This document shows, one piece after another, positions 1-11,779 of a DNA stretch of 64,000 bases (position 1 is its first letter; each line of letters opens with the position of its first letter). The DNA is taken from assembly GCF_033568475.1 (NCBI RefSeq), contig NC_133121.1, positions 130,170,375-130,234,374 on the forward strand, given 5' to 3'. Source of the stretch: Henckelia pumila. Taxonomy: Eukaryota; Streptophyta; Magnoliopsida; Lamiales; Gesneriaceae. The position numbers were made by a program, and so were the translations under genes. The notes beneath the pieces are model-generated. The model did not search any database, was not told the origin of the DNA, and saw nothing but the letters and a program-made list of their open reading frames with translations.

Positions 1-103
1 GAGATAAAGATAGGAGTATGAATAGTCAACTGAAGTGATCCTCTCTGAGACTCCCCTGTTTTTATCTCGAAAGTAGCTGATGTTTTTCACTGGCTTATAT
101 TAG

Positions 104-503
104 GCATATGAGAAGAAAGCCAATCCAAAATGGCGCTATGATCTTGGACGGAAAAGAAATTTTGAACAGGTTGGGCATGTTTGGATTTTACTCAGCATAT
201 AAGTGCTTTCAATTTCAGTTATAATTTAAAACTCTCTCAGTAACCATATTTTTTAAATCTATATGGGCTGTTATCCGTAGCATCTGAACCTGTTTCTCAA
301 GAAAAGTATGTGGCTTACGCCACATTTTATTTCGTGCTCTTGTTCATACATCTTAAAATAATCCCATTACATAATAGGTGTTTGGGATGGACAAGAGATA
401 TTGGTTTATCCCAAGTTACTCTGAAGAAGATTTGCGGCGGATGCCTGCTCTCCAGGGTCTTGAATACCCTTCAAAACCAGATCTGTCTCCACAAGAGTTC
501 TGA
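104..503 (+). CDS. DHHC protein S-acyltransferase (PAT13/14-like), C-terminal exons only
   Basis: Two coding exons, 104-169 and 378-503, joined in phase 0. Acceptor AG lies at 102-103, donor GT at 170-171 and acceptor AG at 376-377. The first exon encodes a 22-residue stretch including KWRYDLGRKRNFEQ. The second encodes 41 residues starting VFGMDKRYWFIPSYSEEDL and ending SPQEF before TGA at 501. This C-terminal tail is characteristic of plant protein S-acyltransferases of the Arabidopsis PAT13/PAT14 type, integral membrane enzymes that transfer palmitate to cysteines of target proteins. The DHHC-CRD and the membrane segments lie upstream of the window, so catalytic residues cannot be inspected. 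The gene is convergent with the LRR receptor kinase downstream. Bases 1-103 are intron. Recognition rests on the family-specific tail (recalled, not searched). Confidence 0.85.
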
Positions 504-1639
504 GAATGATCACATACATAATCATACATCCAACTAAGTTTACAGCAATGCAACTAATCCAGGTCTGGAACAACCGGTAAGTTTACTCTCTGCCGAAATA
601 ACATCGAAGGATGGAACAAACATGCAGAAAATTCGGCGGATTAGAGCTTATTTGATGATGTTGATGGTGAGGATGTTTAGATTTTTCTATCACGGCAAGA
701 AACCAGGCACCGAATGATACAAAGGGCGCCAGCTCAGTTGGTGGCTTTGTATGTTGTTTAAAGCTGTAGATTAATGCTAGCATCTCACAGAAACTTTATG
801 GTGGTGCATTGTAGGGATTCTTGCACACTTGTGTAATTTTGTTGGTTATTAATTACCTCTGCTGTGAAAAAAATATCATATGACAATTCAAATTCAACTT
901 CAAACTCGATTTAAAAAAAGAAAAAAAAGAAGCTTGATATTTTCAAAATTTTTAAAGCATTGCATATTTTATTCAGGCTATCGAAGATTGATGACAAAAA
1001 TCCAGGAATGGGCTGGGCATGAATTGCGAGTAAATGCTTTTTTAAGTAAAACGTTCGGAAAACGTTAAGTTTTCCCGACATGCATATGCATATGGAAAGA
1101 AATTGAAACAGTAGAAAGAACACCTCAGTAATAATTCATTTGGCAGGAAGTGAAGGACAAGAACTTCAAAGGGAACAAAGACAGAAAAGCCAGAGCCTAC
1201 TAAATGAACACTCGTGACCAAATTTGAAAATTTTGAAAAAGAATGATTAAGAGATTACTTTTACATAAATTCGGGGGAAGGTATTTTTATTTATTATGCA
1301 GTTTTGCTGAGCACGTTAAATCAACAAACAGCAATCTACGTAGAAGAATGGTGTAGAAATTTTGGGCGATGACTACTCAAGCAGAGGCTTCGGAACTTCA
1401 AAGCACATGAAATTGCATGAGAAATGCCTATTATGCTTCTGTTTCTTGGATAAATATCAGCATTAAGAAAATACGTAGATTGAATACATCGTTCCTTTTA
1501 CCTACTTCACCGGCTCGTTTCGGTACTATTCCACACTGTCGTAGAATTTCGCAAGCAACTTCAGTTAAGTCCTGGCTGATACACGGTGCAGGCATAACAA
1601 TATGCGTACTTTGCCATCAGTAAAAAAAATTGGTAAAAT
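504..1639. other. Convergent 3' region between S-acyltransferase and LRR kinase
   Basis: About 1.1 kb without a supported coding exon. It should hold the 3' UTR of the S-acyltransferase (just after 503) and the 3' UTR of the minus-strand LRR kinase (just before 1640). Short open frames here have no recognisable similarity. No repeat or RNA gene was seen. Confidence 0.5.
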
Positions 1640-4491
1640 CTAACTCTTTTGGAGTGACGTGTTTGAGCAAGAGTTCAAACCGATGCCATCCAGTTCTTGC
1701 ATCACAGTCCCAATGTCTGGCCTCTGGTCGGGAGACTCGTTTGTGCAAAGAAGTGCAACTTCTCCGAGCCTAGCCGCCTCAGATTCCAGGAACTTACCAG
1801 CAAGACTTGCATCTATGAAGTCTTCAAATCTTGATAAGTCCGCCCCCTGCCAGTTTAACTGTGAGATTCTGCTTCTCCCGGAGAGGATTTGAAATATGAT
1901 CATACCAAAGGCATAGATGTCGCTCTTTTCAGTGAACCTGCCGGTGGTGGTGTATTCGGGAGCTAAGTACCCCATCGCAGCACTACCTTTTAATGTCGAG
2001 AAAACTATGTCATCTGCTAATAGGTTGTGAAGGCCGGAATCGGAGAGTAATGGGTTGTAGTGCTTATCGATCAGGACTTTCTCAGCTGATATGTTACTGT
2101 GAACCATTGCTCGTTTGTTATTTTTGGTTCCATGCAAATACCCTATACCTTAAGACAAGAACACAAGTACTGATACAGTATTACAATCAAGAACTTTTTT
2201 CAAAAAAGAGATGACTTGAATAAAAGCTGACCTTTGGCGATCCCCTGGATTATAGATTTCCGGGTGGGCCAATCGAGAACGTTCCCTTTATCGTCTTTCA
2301 CATCAAGATATTGCAAAAGGTTCCCGTTCGAAACAAACTCATATATGAGGAAGCACTCTCCCCTCCCCTTGGAACAACAAAAGCCTCTCAACCTCAAAAG
2401 ATTTTCGTGTTTCAATGACGTCAATAGCTTCAATCCTTTGAGAAATTCAGTTTCATCGGACTTGCAACTTATCTTTGAAATGCACTTGATAGCAACTACA
2501 GATCCATCCCTCAAAATCCCTTTATAAATAGCCGAGAAGCCACTCTTCCCCAATAAGTTCGTCTCAGAGAAGTACTGAGTCGCAGACTCCACTGCATCTA
2601 GAGTGAACATGTAGCTTTCAAGAACCTCCTGAGAGAAACTATTTCCATCTTCTCGCTTAGACAGAGGATCCCAACTGTTGGAATACTCGAGACTAACGAG
2701 AGGGGATGCAGTTCTCCTACAAATATCTTTAACTTGATCAGTACTCAGTCGAACTTCGCCAGAATCAAAGGCACTCCCGATTTTCTGCTTCCTGCGACGA
2801 TACCATGAAAACGTAAAAAGAGCAACAGCTGTTGAAGCCACGATTAATCCAATAACTATAATAACAGCAGCAGCAGCAGTATGAGTTCTCTTGGACTGAT
2901 TCAACCCATTTGGTAGAACATTTGCAGACTCGGGGATATCTTTAGACGGAAGACGACCAGCACCAGGTCCAAATGGCTCAGGTTTACTGGAACTTCTACT
3001 AGAATCAGCACAAGAGCTTAACAAAGAAAAATCAATCCCACACAACCCTGGATTATTCTCATACTGGAAACCTTCATTCAGTCTCTTCAGTTCTTTGTTT
3101 TGACATACAAGAAAACAAACCTCATCATTAGAAAACATTACAACAGTAATCATCATTTCAAAACCGCAAATCCCAAGATCAAGAAGGTACCTAGAGGGAC
3201 ATTGCCAGAGAGAGTATTATTTCTGACGTCAAGAACTCTGAGCAACGGTAAATCCGCCAACTTAGATGGGATCGAACCGAAGAGAATATTAAAGCTCAAA
3301 TCCAACCTAGTCAAAACCATTAAACCCCCCAGACTCGCAGGAATAGCACCCGATAACTTGTTGGACTGCAGAGCCAGAACAGTTAGTTTCTTTAAAGAAC
3401 CAAGCTGAGTGGGAATGCTTCCACTTAATTTATTGTAACACAGTTGCAACACTGCATCAATATAGAGAAAAAAAAAAGTAAGCGATAGCTTGATCACTGT
3501 AACTAAATGCAAAATATATGCAACTCGTGAAAATAACCAAAGCTAAGTGAAAGCTACGGGACCATGACTTCATTCTCCATTGTTAATTAACCAGATTATA
3601 ACATTAACAGACCCCACACCTCTCAAAGACCTCAATATATTTTATTGATAGATGATCAAGTCTTCTTTTTCAAGTAAATAAATTATTCATCGCTAAACAA
3701 AACAGATCTAATAGCAAAGTTTTCAACTTTTGGTCTTCACCTTTCTCCTCCCAACACACCATAATACCCAAACCCCAGAAAACAAAATAAAATACGATTA
3801 AAAAGGAACGAAGAAGAAATAAAAAAGCAACTGAAAAAAAGGATCCGATTTATTTATTTTCGACCAACTACACTACTGCTATTTACTTTCAATTCACAAC
3901 ATCAAAAAGAAACAAACTTTGCTAGAGGGGGAAAAGTCGGAAAGAACTGGAAGACCAATACAAGTATTTCAAAGAACTTTCTCTGGTTTTTTATCCGAAA
4001 GAAGAAAAGAGATAAAAATAACCCAAGAACCGACCTTGTAAGCTGAACATAGACCCAATCTCCGGAGGAATATGACCAGAGAGATTATTAACGTTGAGAT
4101 ACAAATCAGAGAGGTCAGTCAAGTCAGCAAGCTCCTTAGGTACAACCCCATGAAGCTCATTGAAGTGCAAGTACAACCCAGTCAAGTTCTTGAGCTGACC
4201 AATCTCAGGTGGTATTTGGCCATAAAGCCCTTTCCCTTGCAGTGAAACGTTAACCACTTGACCGAACTCATTACATGCAATCCCTTCGAAGGAGCCATCG
4301 CAGGGTCCAGAAGTAGAGTTCAGGGACCATGAAGAAAGAACAAGATTTTGAGGGTCCAGTGAAGCTTTGATTGTCATTAGAAGAGGTAAAGAAGTGGCGT
4401 AGGTGTTAGTGTTTGCCGGTTGGGAGATTGTGGGTGGCAAAAATGGGAGAAATGTGGAGAAGAAGATGATGGAAAGGGAGAAGAAAGCCAT
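1640..4491 (-). CDS. LRR receptor-like pseudokinase (LRR-IV type)
   Basis: Four exons on the minus strand: 4491-4035, 3451-3191, 3092-2232, 2148-1640. All junctions are GT-AG and in phase, giving 695 residues. Order: signal peptide (1-24), LRR N-cap with a CDGSFEGIACN motif, about six leucine-rich repeats (~75-235), a CADSS-containing juxtamembrane stretch, one transmembrane helix (~312-337), basic stop-transfer YRRRKQK, then a kinase-like domain from ~405. The glycine loop is GKSGFSAIYKG and the ATP lysine is present (VAIK, K442). The catalytic loop HRD-x-K-x-x-N reads HSNISAEK (543-550), so the catalytic Asp, Lys and Asn are all changed. DFG is DSG (563-565). It is therefore probably a pseudokinase receptor at the plasma membrane; ligand unknown. 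An in-frame ATG ten codons upstream (4521) is possible, but 4491 gives the cleaner signal peptide. Arabidopsis At2g45340, At4g22730 and At5g51560 are the likely family (from memory). Confidence 0.9.
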
Positions 4492-4521
4492 TTTTTTTTC
4501 TGGGTTCGGAGAAAAAAGCAT

Positions 4522-7507
4522 TCCCCTTTGCTAGGAAATGGACAAAGTTAGATTCTTTTTTAGTATCAAGATGGACGATGGTGACTGCAGTGAGTGTGTG
4601 CGAGTGTGTGTACTTGTCGGTAAAATATTGTTTACTTCCTGTTTAAACCGCTAAACAAAGTTTGAAACTTTCTTGGATCAAATCATCAAAATGGTGACCG
4701 TGAAGGTTTTTTTTTGTTTTTTCGACGAGATTATTATAATTCAATCTTGAGTTAATTGGTAAAAACTCCCCATTTCATATGTTTTGTTAAGATTCAGTCC
4801 CTGTCAGATTTTTTTTTACTGCACTTCCCTGATTCAACAAAAGTTTGTATTTACTCTTTGGGCCAACAAGTTATTTTCTAATTGAAAAACAGTTATAAAA
4901 AATTAAAAATCAGGTACAAATATATGAAATTTTAGTACTAAGTATTTCAGATCTGGTATAAAAACAAGTTTTCTTGGTATAAATATTTTGTGTTATATTT
5001 CATATCCCTAAAACTGAAAATATAAATCGTGATTTTTGTACTCCATTTGAGGCAATTGATGCCATAAATATATAAATCAATACGTAAATTAAATATTTTT
5101 GTACTCAAAATTTTAAAATTAGTATGCATGAATTTTTAATTTTTGTGATTCTCAAAATAATGATATTTGTACTGATTCATAATGAGCAAATGCGTTAATA
5201 TAAATATTTTGTAGATAAACATGTATCTACGGTAAGCTTTTATTATTAAAAAATTTGTTTCAATGTTATACTCAAATTTTTAATTTTTATATCAGATGTG
5301 AAATTATTAATACTCAAATATCATATGTTTGTACCGATTTTTATCCATAAAAATAAATGTGGAACGAGGGAGTTAAAAAAAAATTTTGAAATAGGGACTG
5401 AATATAAACTTATATTTAAAATGGGGGATTGAATCTCAAGTTGCCCTTGAATCTTTGTAGTTGGATTAAATAATATTACAAGCAATTAGACAATGTGTGA
5501 GACATTTGAAAATCAAGAGATGGGCTGAGCCTGCTGAGTACAGATTGAACAGATGAAATAATACATTTTTTTGGAAAAAAAAAATAGACTGCAACAGTAG
5601 TATTTTAATTTCAAATATTTGTCCTTGGACTTGGTATTCCCGGTGAGGGGATAGGGTGGATAAATCGTTGACTAGGGCAGATTTTTTGAATTCTTGGTTA
5701 CTGGAGAGTCCGGTAGTCGGTCGCATTAGGGCAGCCTTTTTTCAACATGGGGAAATGCGCGTTGTTATTGGGTACTCGTGTTTTGATGGTAATTAGAATT
5801 GTGCCCTTAGGGATTTTTTTATTAGGAAATACACCTTGAAATTGCGGTTTTGACACATTAGACCTTCTGATTACATCTGATTGTCACAAGTCACAACCCC
5901 CACTAAAGTTGGTATTTAAGCGTTAAGCCCCAAAAACCATTAAGTTGGAATTGAATTGACGAATTAAATTTGAAAAAAAAAAGGTTTGAATTTTAAATAA
6001 CACACATTGGGTGGGTATGTGTGTATATATTGATTGGATATTGAGTGTATTTGAAATTTACGGTAATTGATATTGAAATTATGTAACCTGATATCAATTG
6101 AATTTTATATTGATCTCGATTATTTCAACCAAATAAATCAAGAAATTTGAAATTCATCGATTTAAGCACAACCTTATAGTCTTTATAATGAAAAGATAAA
6201 TTACTTTGAAGATTCTATCTAACATATTAACAGAAGTGTTAAAGTGGGTTAGGTTCGTCGATTGATCTGTACCACCATATAACATAAATGAGTTGCTTTG
6301 AGTTTAAAATTTTTTCAATCCACCTAAATGGTCTGCCTACCCGCCTTGGCCCTTTTAATGGTAGTTTGCGGGTTAGCCCACCCACTCCATCAAGGGCTCG
6401 AATTACATATAAGCCTACTAAGTTGGCCCATCCGCCACGTGAAATAGTTAGGTTGAGTTGGTGGTTTTCAATCCGCCTAAAAAGTGGGCCACTCAACTCC
6501 ACCTAATGGTGGTTGCAGCTGGTTGTGGGTCTATCTGCTCCGCTATGTTATTTTTGTTTAATGAGATCCTACATTAAAGGTAATATCCAAATTATGCATT
6601 TAATGGTTCATATATCTACACATGAACGTAATTAATTTATATTATTAATGTGACAAATAATGAGACGTTACATCTATGGTTATGGTAATATCCTTAAGAT
6701 GGGTCGAACTCTAGTCTCTACCCTTGTTTTGATACATCTCAATACGAACATATTTAATTTAAAATACTAAATTTTCTTTAGAATAATTTAAAATACTAAA
6801 TTAATGCACCAATTGATATTCTATTGAACGATGCACCCGATTTACGTGATACTTGATGGAACATTCGGAGCTCTTTTTTTTTTATTTTTAAGTTATATTT
6901 TTCTCCTATACTTTTTTTTTTTTGAAAAATATTTTTCCTAATACTAAAAGAACACAAGATATCGAGTTTAGTGGGCGGTTACAACGTTTTGGTCCCTTAA
7001 GTTTGATTGTTTTACAATTTGTTCGTAGGTTTGCATCATTAGGTTAGGGTGTCTATGTCGTTAAATGCGAAAAATAGAGCACCGAATTGCAATTTTGGGG
7101 GAAACTTTCTGACACGCAAGATGCATTCAGCAGAGCATGTGGCATGGATGGGGCTTCTGAAGATTTGTTATTTGATGATGTCTCAAATTTCGAATCACAA
7201 CAAAACAATAAATGTCCATTTCATTTCAAATTTGATCTCTTTTTTTTTTTTTTCATTTTATGTTTCATCTTTTAATGGCTAATTCTAAGTTTTCTTGTGG
7301 GACATCATTATATTTTAGAGAGATGTATAAAATGTAATACGAGAAAATAAAGTTCGATTTTAAAATAATCACTGAAATGGTATTTTTCGAATTTGAATAT
7401 GTAAAAGATTATATATATATAGGCTAAGAGCCGTTCGGTGCGATTAAATTTAATATTCAAGCCATCGGAATCTGCATCTCGATATAATATACATTTTAAT
7501 TTTAGTA
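4522..7507. other. AT-rich intergenic region between LRR kinase and the MULE
   Basis: Nearly 3 kb without a supported gene. The first few hundred bases beyond 4522 are the LRR kinase promoter side. A GC-richer patch near 6235-6540 with repeated GTGGGC/GCCCAC words looks like a degenerate transposon remnant, but no ends or target duplication could be fixed. The rest is AT-rich and unremarkable. Confidence 0.5.
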
Positions 7508-7516
7508 ATTTTTAAA
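7508..7516. repeat. MULE target-site duplication, left copy
   Basis: ATTTTTAAA, identical to 19190-19198. Nine bases is the Mutator superfamily duplication length, which fixes the element boundary. Confidence 0.88.
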
Positions 7517-7670
7517 CAGCAAATTTGTAATAAATCCCTACTAGTAAACATAAATTCCTCCTCAGTCCCCAAGTCAGCAATTATTTGTTCTAAATCCCTG
7601 ACATAAGGCTGTTATTTGTTACAATTCCCTATTTGGGTTAGTTTACAAAAATGCCCCTAAAATTTATTTA
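7517..7670 (+). repeat. MULE terminal inverted repeat, left
   Basis: Pairs with 19036-19189 in reverse complement. Shared blocks include AATAAATCCCT/GATAAATCCCT, TTATTTGTTCT and ACAAAAATGCCCCTAAAAT. Roughly 80% identity by eye. Confidence 0.88.
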
Positions 7671-7816
7671 AACACCCAACACTATCCCTCACTTTATTTT
7701 TCTAATAAACAAAAAACAAGAAAACAGGACGATCGGTAGTTTTCCTCCCTCACCCAACCGATTCTTCCCGCAGGAAAGCAGTGATATTTTGCGACAAGTT
7801 TTTGAGATCAGAAAAT

Positions 7817-10800
7817 GGCACCGTTGACTAGACGAAGCAGACACTCAAAAGATAAGTCAGTTGAAGGAGCTTCTAGAGTCCGGAAGGAAAAAAAATCTAG
7901 CACGGTGAAGAAGTCGAAAAAATCAAAAATAGGTGAACCATGTTTTAAATTTGTTAAATTGGCCGCTATATATGATTAGTCTCTCGAGTAACTGAGAAAA
8001 ATTGTTCGTTTAGAGGAATAATTTGGTCCTCATTGTAAGAATTTTTAATATTTATGTGTTTTCATTATTTTTAGGGTTTCGTGGCTCAATTGTCTTAGTA
8101 CCGTTCTTGTTTGCATATATTTGTCGAAACATTCGCATCATTATTCCTAAATTTTGTATTTAATTTTGACAGTTTCTCAGTTTAAATTATTTATCCCCAA
8201 TTTTTAGGATTTTGTTCTTGAAATTGTTTTTGAAGTATATCTTCGTAAATGAATTCTATATTGTTATGTTGTTGAGATGTTTGTGATTTATTGAATATAT
8301 ATTCAATAATGTTATATTGTTGAAGACAATTGATAAATTTTTGTATAAAAGTATCCAATTGTTCCCAAATTTGAAGTTTTTGTTCTTTTCCATGCAATAT
8401 TCCATTCTGTTATTTTTATAATGTAAAATTTTTGTAATGATTTTTAAATATTAGAAATGGCTGATGAAAAGGAAATATGTGATGATTTTGAGTCGATCAA
8501 AAGTGGCAAGGTTATATTTACTCGATGTTCTCTCGCCTATTGTAAAAAAATAATGGAGGAGTTGAAGGTGGTCATAGGGAATGAACAAATGAGCAGAATA
8601 AAAAAAACTCCATTCGATAAATGGATAGACATGCCTGTTCTACCTGTGAGTAGTGGCAGGGTTGACTATCTGTTTAAAAGATTTGATAGTCCTTCATGCT
8701 CGTTCGTTGTTGGTGGCGATATTTCCATTTCTTTCACATCAAGAGACTTCTCAATCGTGCTTGGTTTGCATCAGAGAGGTCAACAAGTTGATCTGGACCT
8801 CAAGCTTGAATCAAGCTTTCTGTCTCGGCATTTCGGAGGGAAAATAAGCAACACTCGTAGGATCGTTATAAAAAAGAAGCTTGTTTTCCTTGCGAGTAGT
8901 AATGTCGAAGCTGACATTGATGACTTTGTTCGAATGTTCATTTTGTTCATATTTAATTCTGTAATATTCTCGACTGGTAATTACATTACTCCTGCTTTTA
9001 TCTTTCCCTATATTGATGAACTGAGCACTTTTTTTGAGTTTGGATGGGGAGATGTTGCGTTTAGGTTTTTATACCTAGAATTGGACAATCAAGCGAGTAA
9101 ATTGTATTTGGATGGTTGCACGGCTGGTTTGATGGTTAGTATATAATTATCTGAGTTATTGTGCTATTAATTTGTTGAATTTGTTTACTTATATGATTTT
9201 TTGCTTAGGCTTGGTTCTATGAAAGAGTGCCGTCATTAGCCGTCCCTCGTGGTGTTCATATCTGCCCCCGCCTGTTTCATTTCGAAAAAAGCAAGATCAA
9301 GTTGGATGCTGTGAAAGCTGAAGTGGCTTTTGATGTCATATCGTCAACCAAGGTATCTTCTTTTTTACTAATCATATTTCGAATGCTGGAGGTTTGCATG
9401 ATATATATTTGTTTTTGGATCAGGTTTTGTCGATTCATCCCTTTCCTGAAGAGGAAATGTTCTTGGAGAACAAGGTAATTTGAGTAGCATCCTTCATTTC
9501 ACGTTTTAAAAATAAGAAATATTCTTCATTAACTTCTTTGTTGTTGTAGTTGTTGCTGCCGGTTTCAAAGGAACAAGGAGGCAGCAGAGATAATTGTGAA
9601 CTAGAAAAAATTGTGAATAAACAAATTCCTGAGATTAAAATGTTGAAAAGAACTTGTGCGCAGCTGAAACGTGAGAGAGTTGGCGCTAAGAGGAAGCTGT
9701 TTGATTTGAAAGAAAATCTGGATTTGGAGAAAGAATTTGCTCGAAATCGCAAAGGCAAGGACATTGTAGTTGATAATGATCTGAGTGTTGATGACGCTGC
9801 TGATGGAATGAATGAAACCGATGAGCAAGAGGAGTTGAGTGCGAGTCATGACCTATGGGGTAATTTAAATGATTTTGTTGATGTGCCTGTCAACAATTGT
9901 GTTGATTTATCTGAAAATTTGAATGCAGAAGGTGAGGTTGTTCAGAAATTGGTTGAGACAAAAATTTCAGATATTGGTGAATTGAAGAAGGGTGAAGATA
10001 TATGTGCTGACGGATTGGGTAAGGGAAAGGGTGTGGCTGGTATCGAGTTTGAGATGAAAGAAAGTATAGGTGTTGATGACTTGGGGGATGGAAAAGGTGT
10101 TGTTGGTGCTGAGCTTGGGAGGGATAAAAATGAAGAAAGTGGTGACATGGGAATGAAAAAAAGAAAAGCTGATGGAGAGAATTCTCTTAACGGATCATGT
10201 GACGGTAGTAGTGAAGATCTGAATTAGATTGATAAGTTGTTGGATAATATTGTAACAAAAGTGGTTAAAGAGAATAATGTTTCTGCGGGTGATATTTCAA
10301 CCAACGTGGTTGAAAGTCGTATTGATGAGGATACTTCTGACAAAAGTGGTGGGGTGGACGAGACTGACGATAATTCTGAGAAGGTTGAGGAAATCATTAA
10401 TTTTCAATCTTCTATTGTCGATAATGTCAGAACGATGGGTGATCGGGTAAAGAAAAGAAAACCGTCAATGTTTGTGACTCCACCCAGTACCACGCCAAAG
10501 AGGAAGGGAAGAAAAAAGGTTTAACTTTGATAGAAACCTTCCTTTAACCTTGATTATTTGATATTGAAGTCATATATTTTAATTCGTGGAAATCTTTATT
10601 GTTTTTTACCATCTTTGTGTATTCTGACATAGGCAAATAAAGTAATTGATGTTGAGGAACTACCTGATAACGACTTGAGTAAGGCTTGGACTGGTGAATA
10701 TCAAGGTAGAACAGATTTTTGTGGACATGAAGAAGCCACTGACGAAGAGAAAAAATTGTTGAAAGAATATCTTTTGAGTACATAGCGTATGGCTTTCTAT

Positions 10801-11717
10801 CTGAAAGATCGTGTATTAATTTTAATCTTTTTCTGGGATCTTTTTTTAATACAAAATAATTCGTTGTAGTGTTGATGTTTGGCTAGACGGAATTGTCCAT
10901 TTATCAGGGTCCGTTTTCTGTGATTTCTTGTTTGGTAAGCTTGTTAGTCATGAGATTATAAATGTTCAAATGCGGATGATGGAAAAATTCAGTGTGGATA
11001 ATGGAAATGAAATATTTTGCATGGACACTTTGGTGCAGGTTAGTAAAATTTTAATTATTTACGTTTGATATACTATACACTTGAGTTAGTTTTTCATTTT
11101 TCTTGTTCTTTCATTTGCAGGCAGAATTGTTTGAGCACCTCAAAAAATTTGGAAAAAAAATGAAGGTTCAAAATAATGATTACGACTCCTTTTTTTCGCG
11201 ACTCTCTTCTGCCTCAAAGTTATTTTTGCAGAAAATGAATGGTGATTTGTTTAAGAGATGCAAATACCTCATTTTTCCAATCAATAGCAGAGCGCATTGG
11301 TTTTTGCTAGTGTTTCACGCAAAGGAAGGAGTGTTCAAAATGTGGAATTCACTTCCCGATTCGTTCAGCCTAGGGCATGTAGAACGTTGGTGAGTTTTCG
11401 TTGTGTCATGTTATGTGAATTGTATAAATGTGTTTTGATAATATTTATCTTTGAAGGCACGTTTTTTGGTTGGTTGGGTTCGTCATCATTCAAATTTCAT
11501 CATACCCGACTCCGCTGTGTTGAGGGAACGTATGCGTCATTAAGGTGAAACACTTGACTGTGGTGTTTATGCATGCATGGGGGTAGAGTGTCTAGCCCGT
11601 GACTCAGATGAAATGTGGACATATCAAAATACTGTGAAGATGGACACCTATCGTGCAAGAATGGCTGCAAGTATTTTATGTCACGAAAGGGAAATGCTGA
11701 AAAACAACTTTGATTAA
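7817..11717 (+). pseudogene. MULE-encoded Ulp1/SENP-like cysteine protease gene, disrupted
   Basis: Multi-exon gene reading with the element's left end. Approximate exons: a short basic N-terminus near 7817-7932 (MAPLTRRSRHS, Lys/Ser-rich, frame not fully verified), 8455-9134, 9209-9352, 9424-9474, 9550-10518, 10633-~10820, ~10871-11038, 11121-11389 and a last exon from about 11457. The N-terminal part contains the plant-transposon module ending AWFYERVPSLAVPRG. The middle is acidic and low complexity (Asp/Glu/Lys-rich). The C-terminal part is a Ulp1-like protease: PINSRAHWFLLVF with the catalytic His, then WNSLPD where the acid residue is expected, and DCGVYACMGVE with the catalytic Cys. The family cleaves SUMO-like modifiers; its role in MULEs is unknown. 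In-frame stops lie at 10225 and 11541, and possibly 10783. The 11389/11457 junction is out of phase as I parse it. Function is probably lost. Confidence 0.8.
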
Positions 11718-11779
11718 CATGTATAGTCTTTGTATGCTTTTATGATTTATGGAGATACAGTATGTAAGTATGTTTAAAA

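Noticed and set aside
310-537. 75-codon plus-strand frame near the window start
   Set aside because: It overlaps the last S-acyltransferase exon in another frame; the +1 frame with a spliced exon explains the sequence.
6235-6540. GC-richer patch with overlapping open frames on both strands
   Set aside because: It looks like a decayed repeat, but no ends, target duplication or protein similarity could be established.
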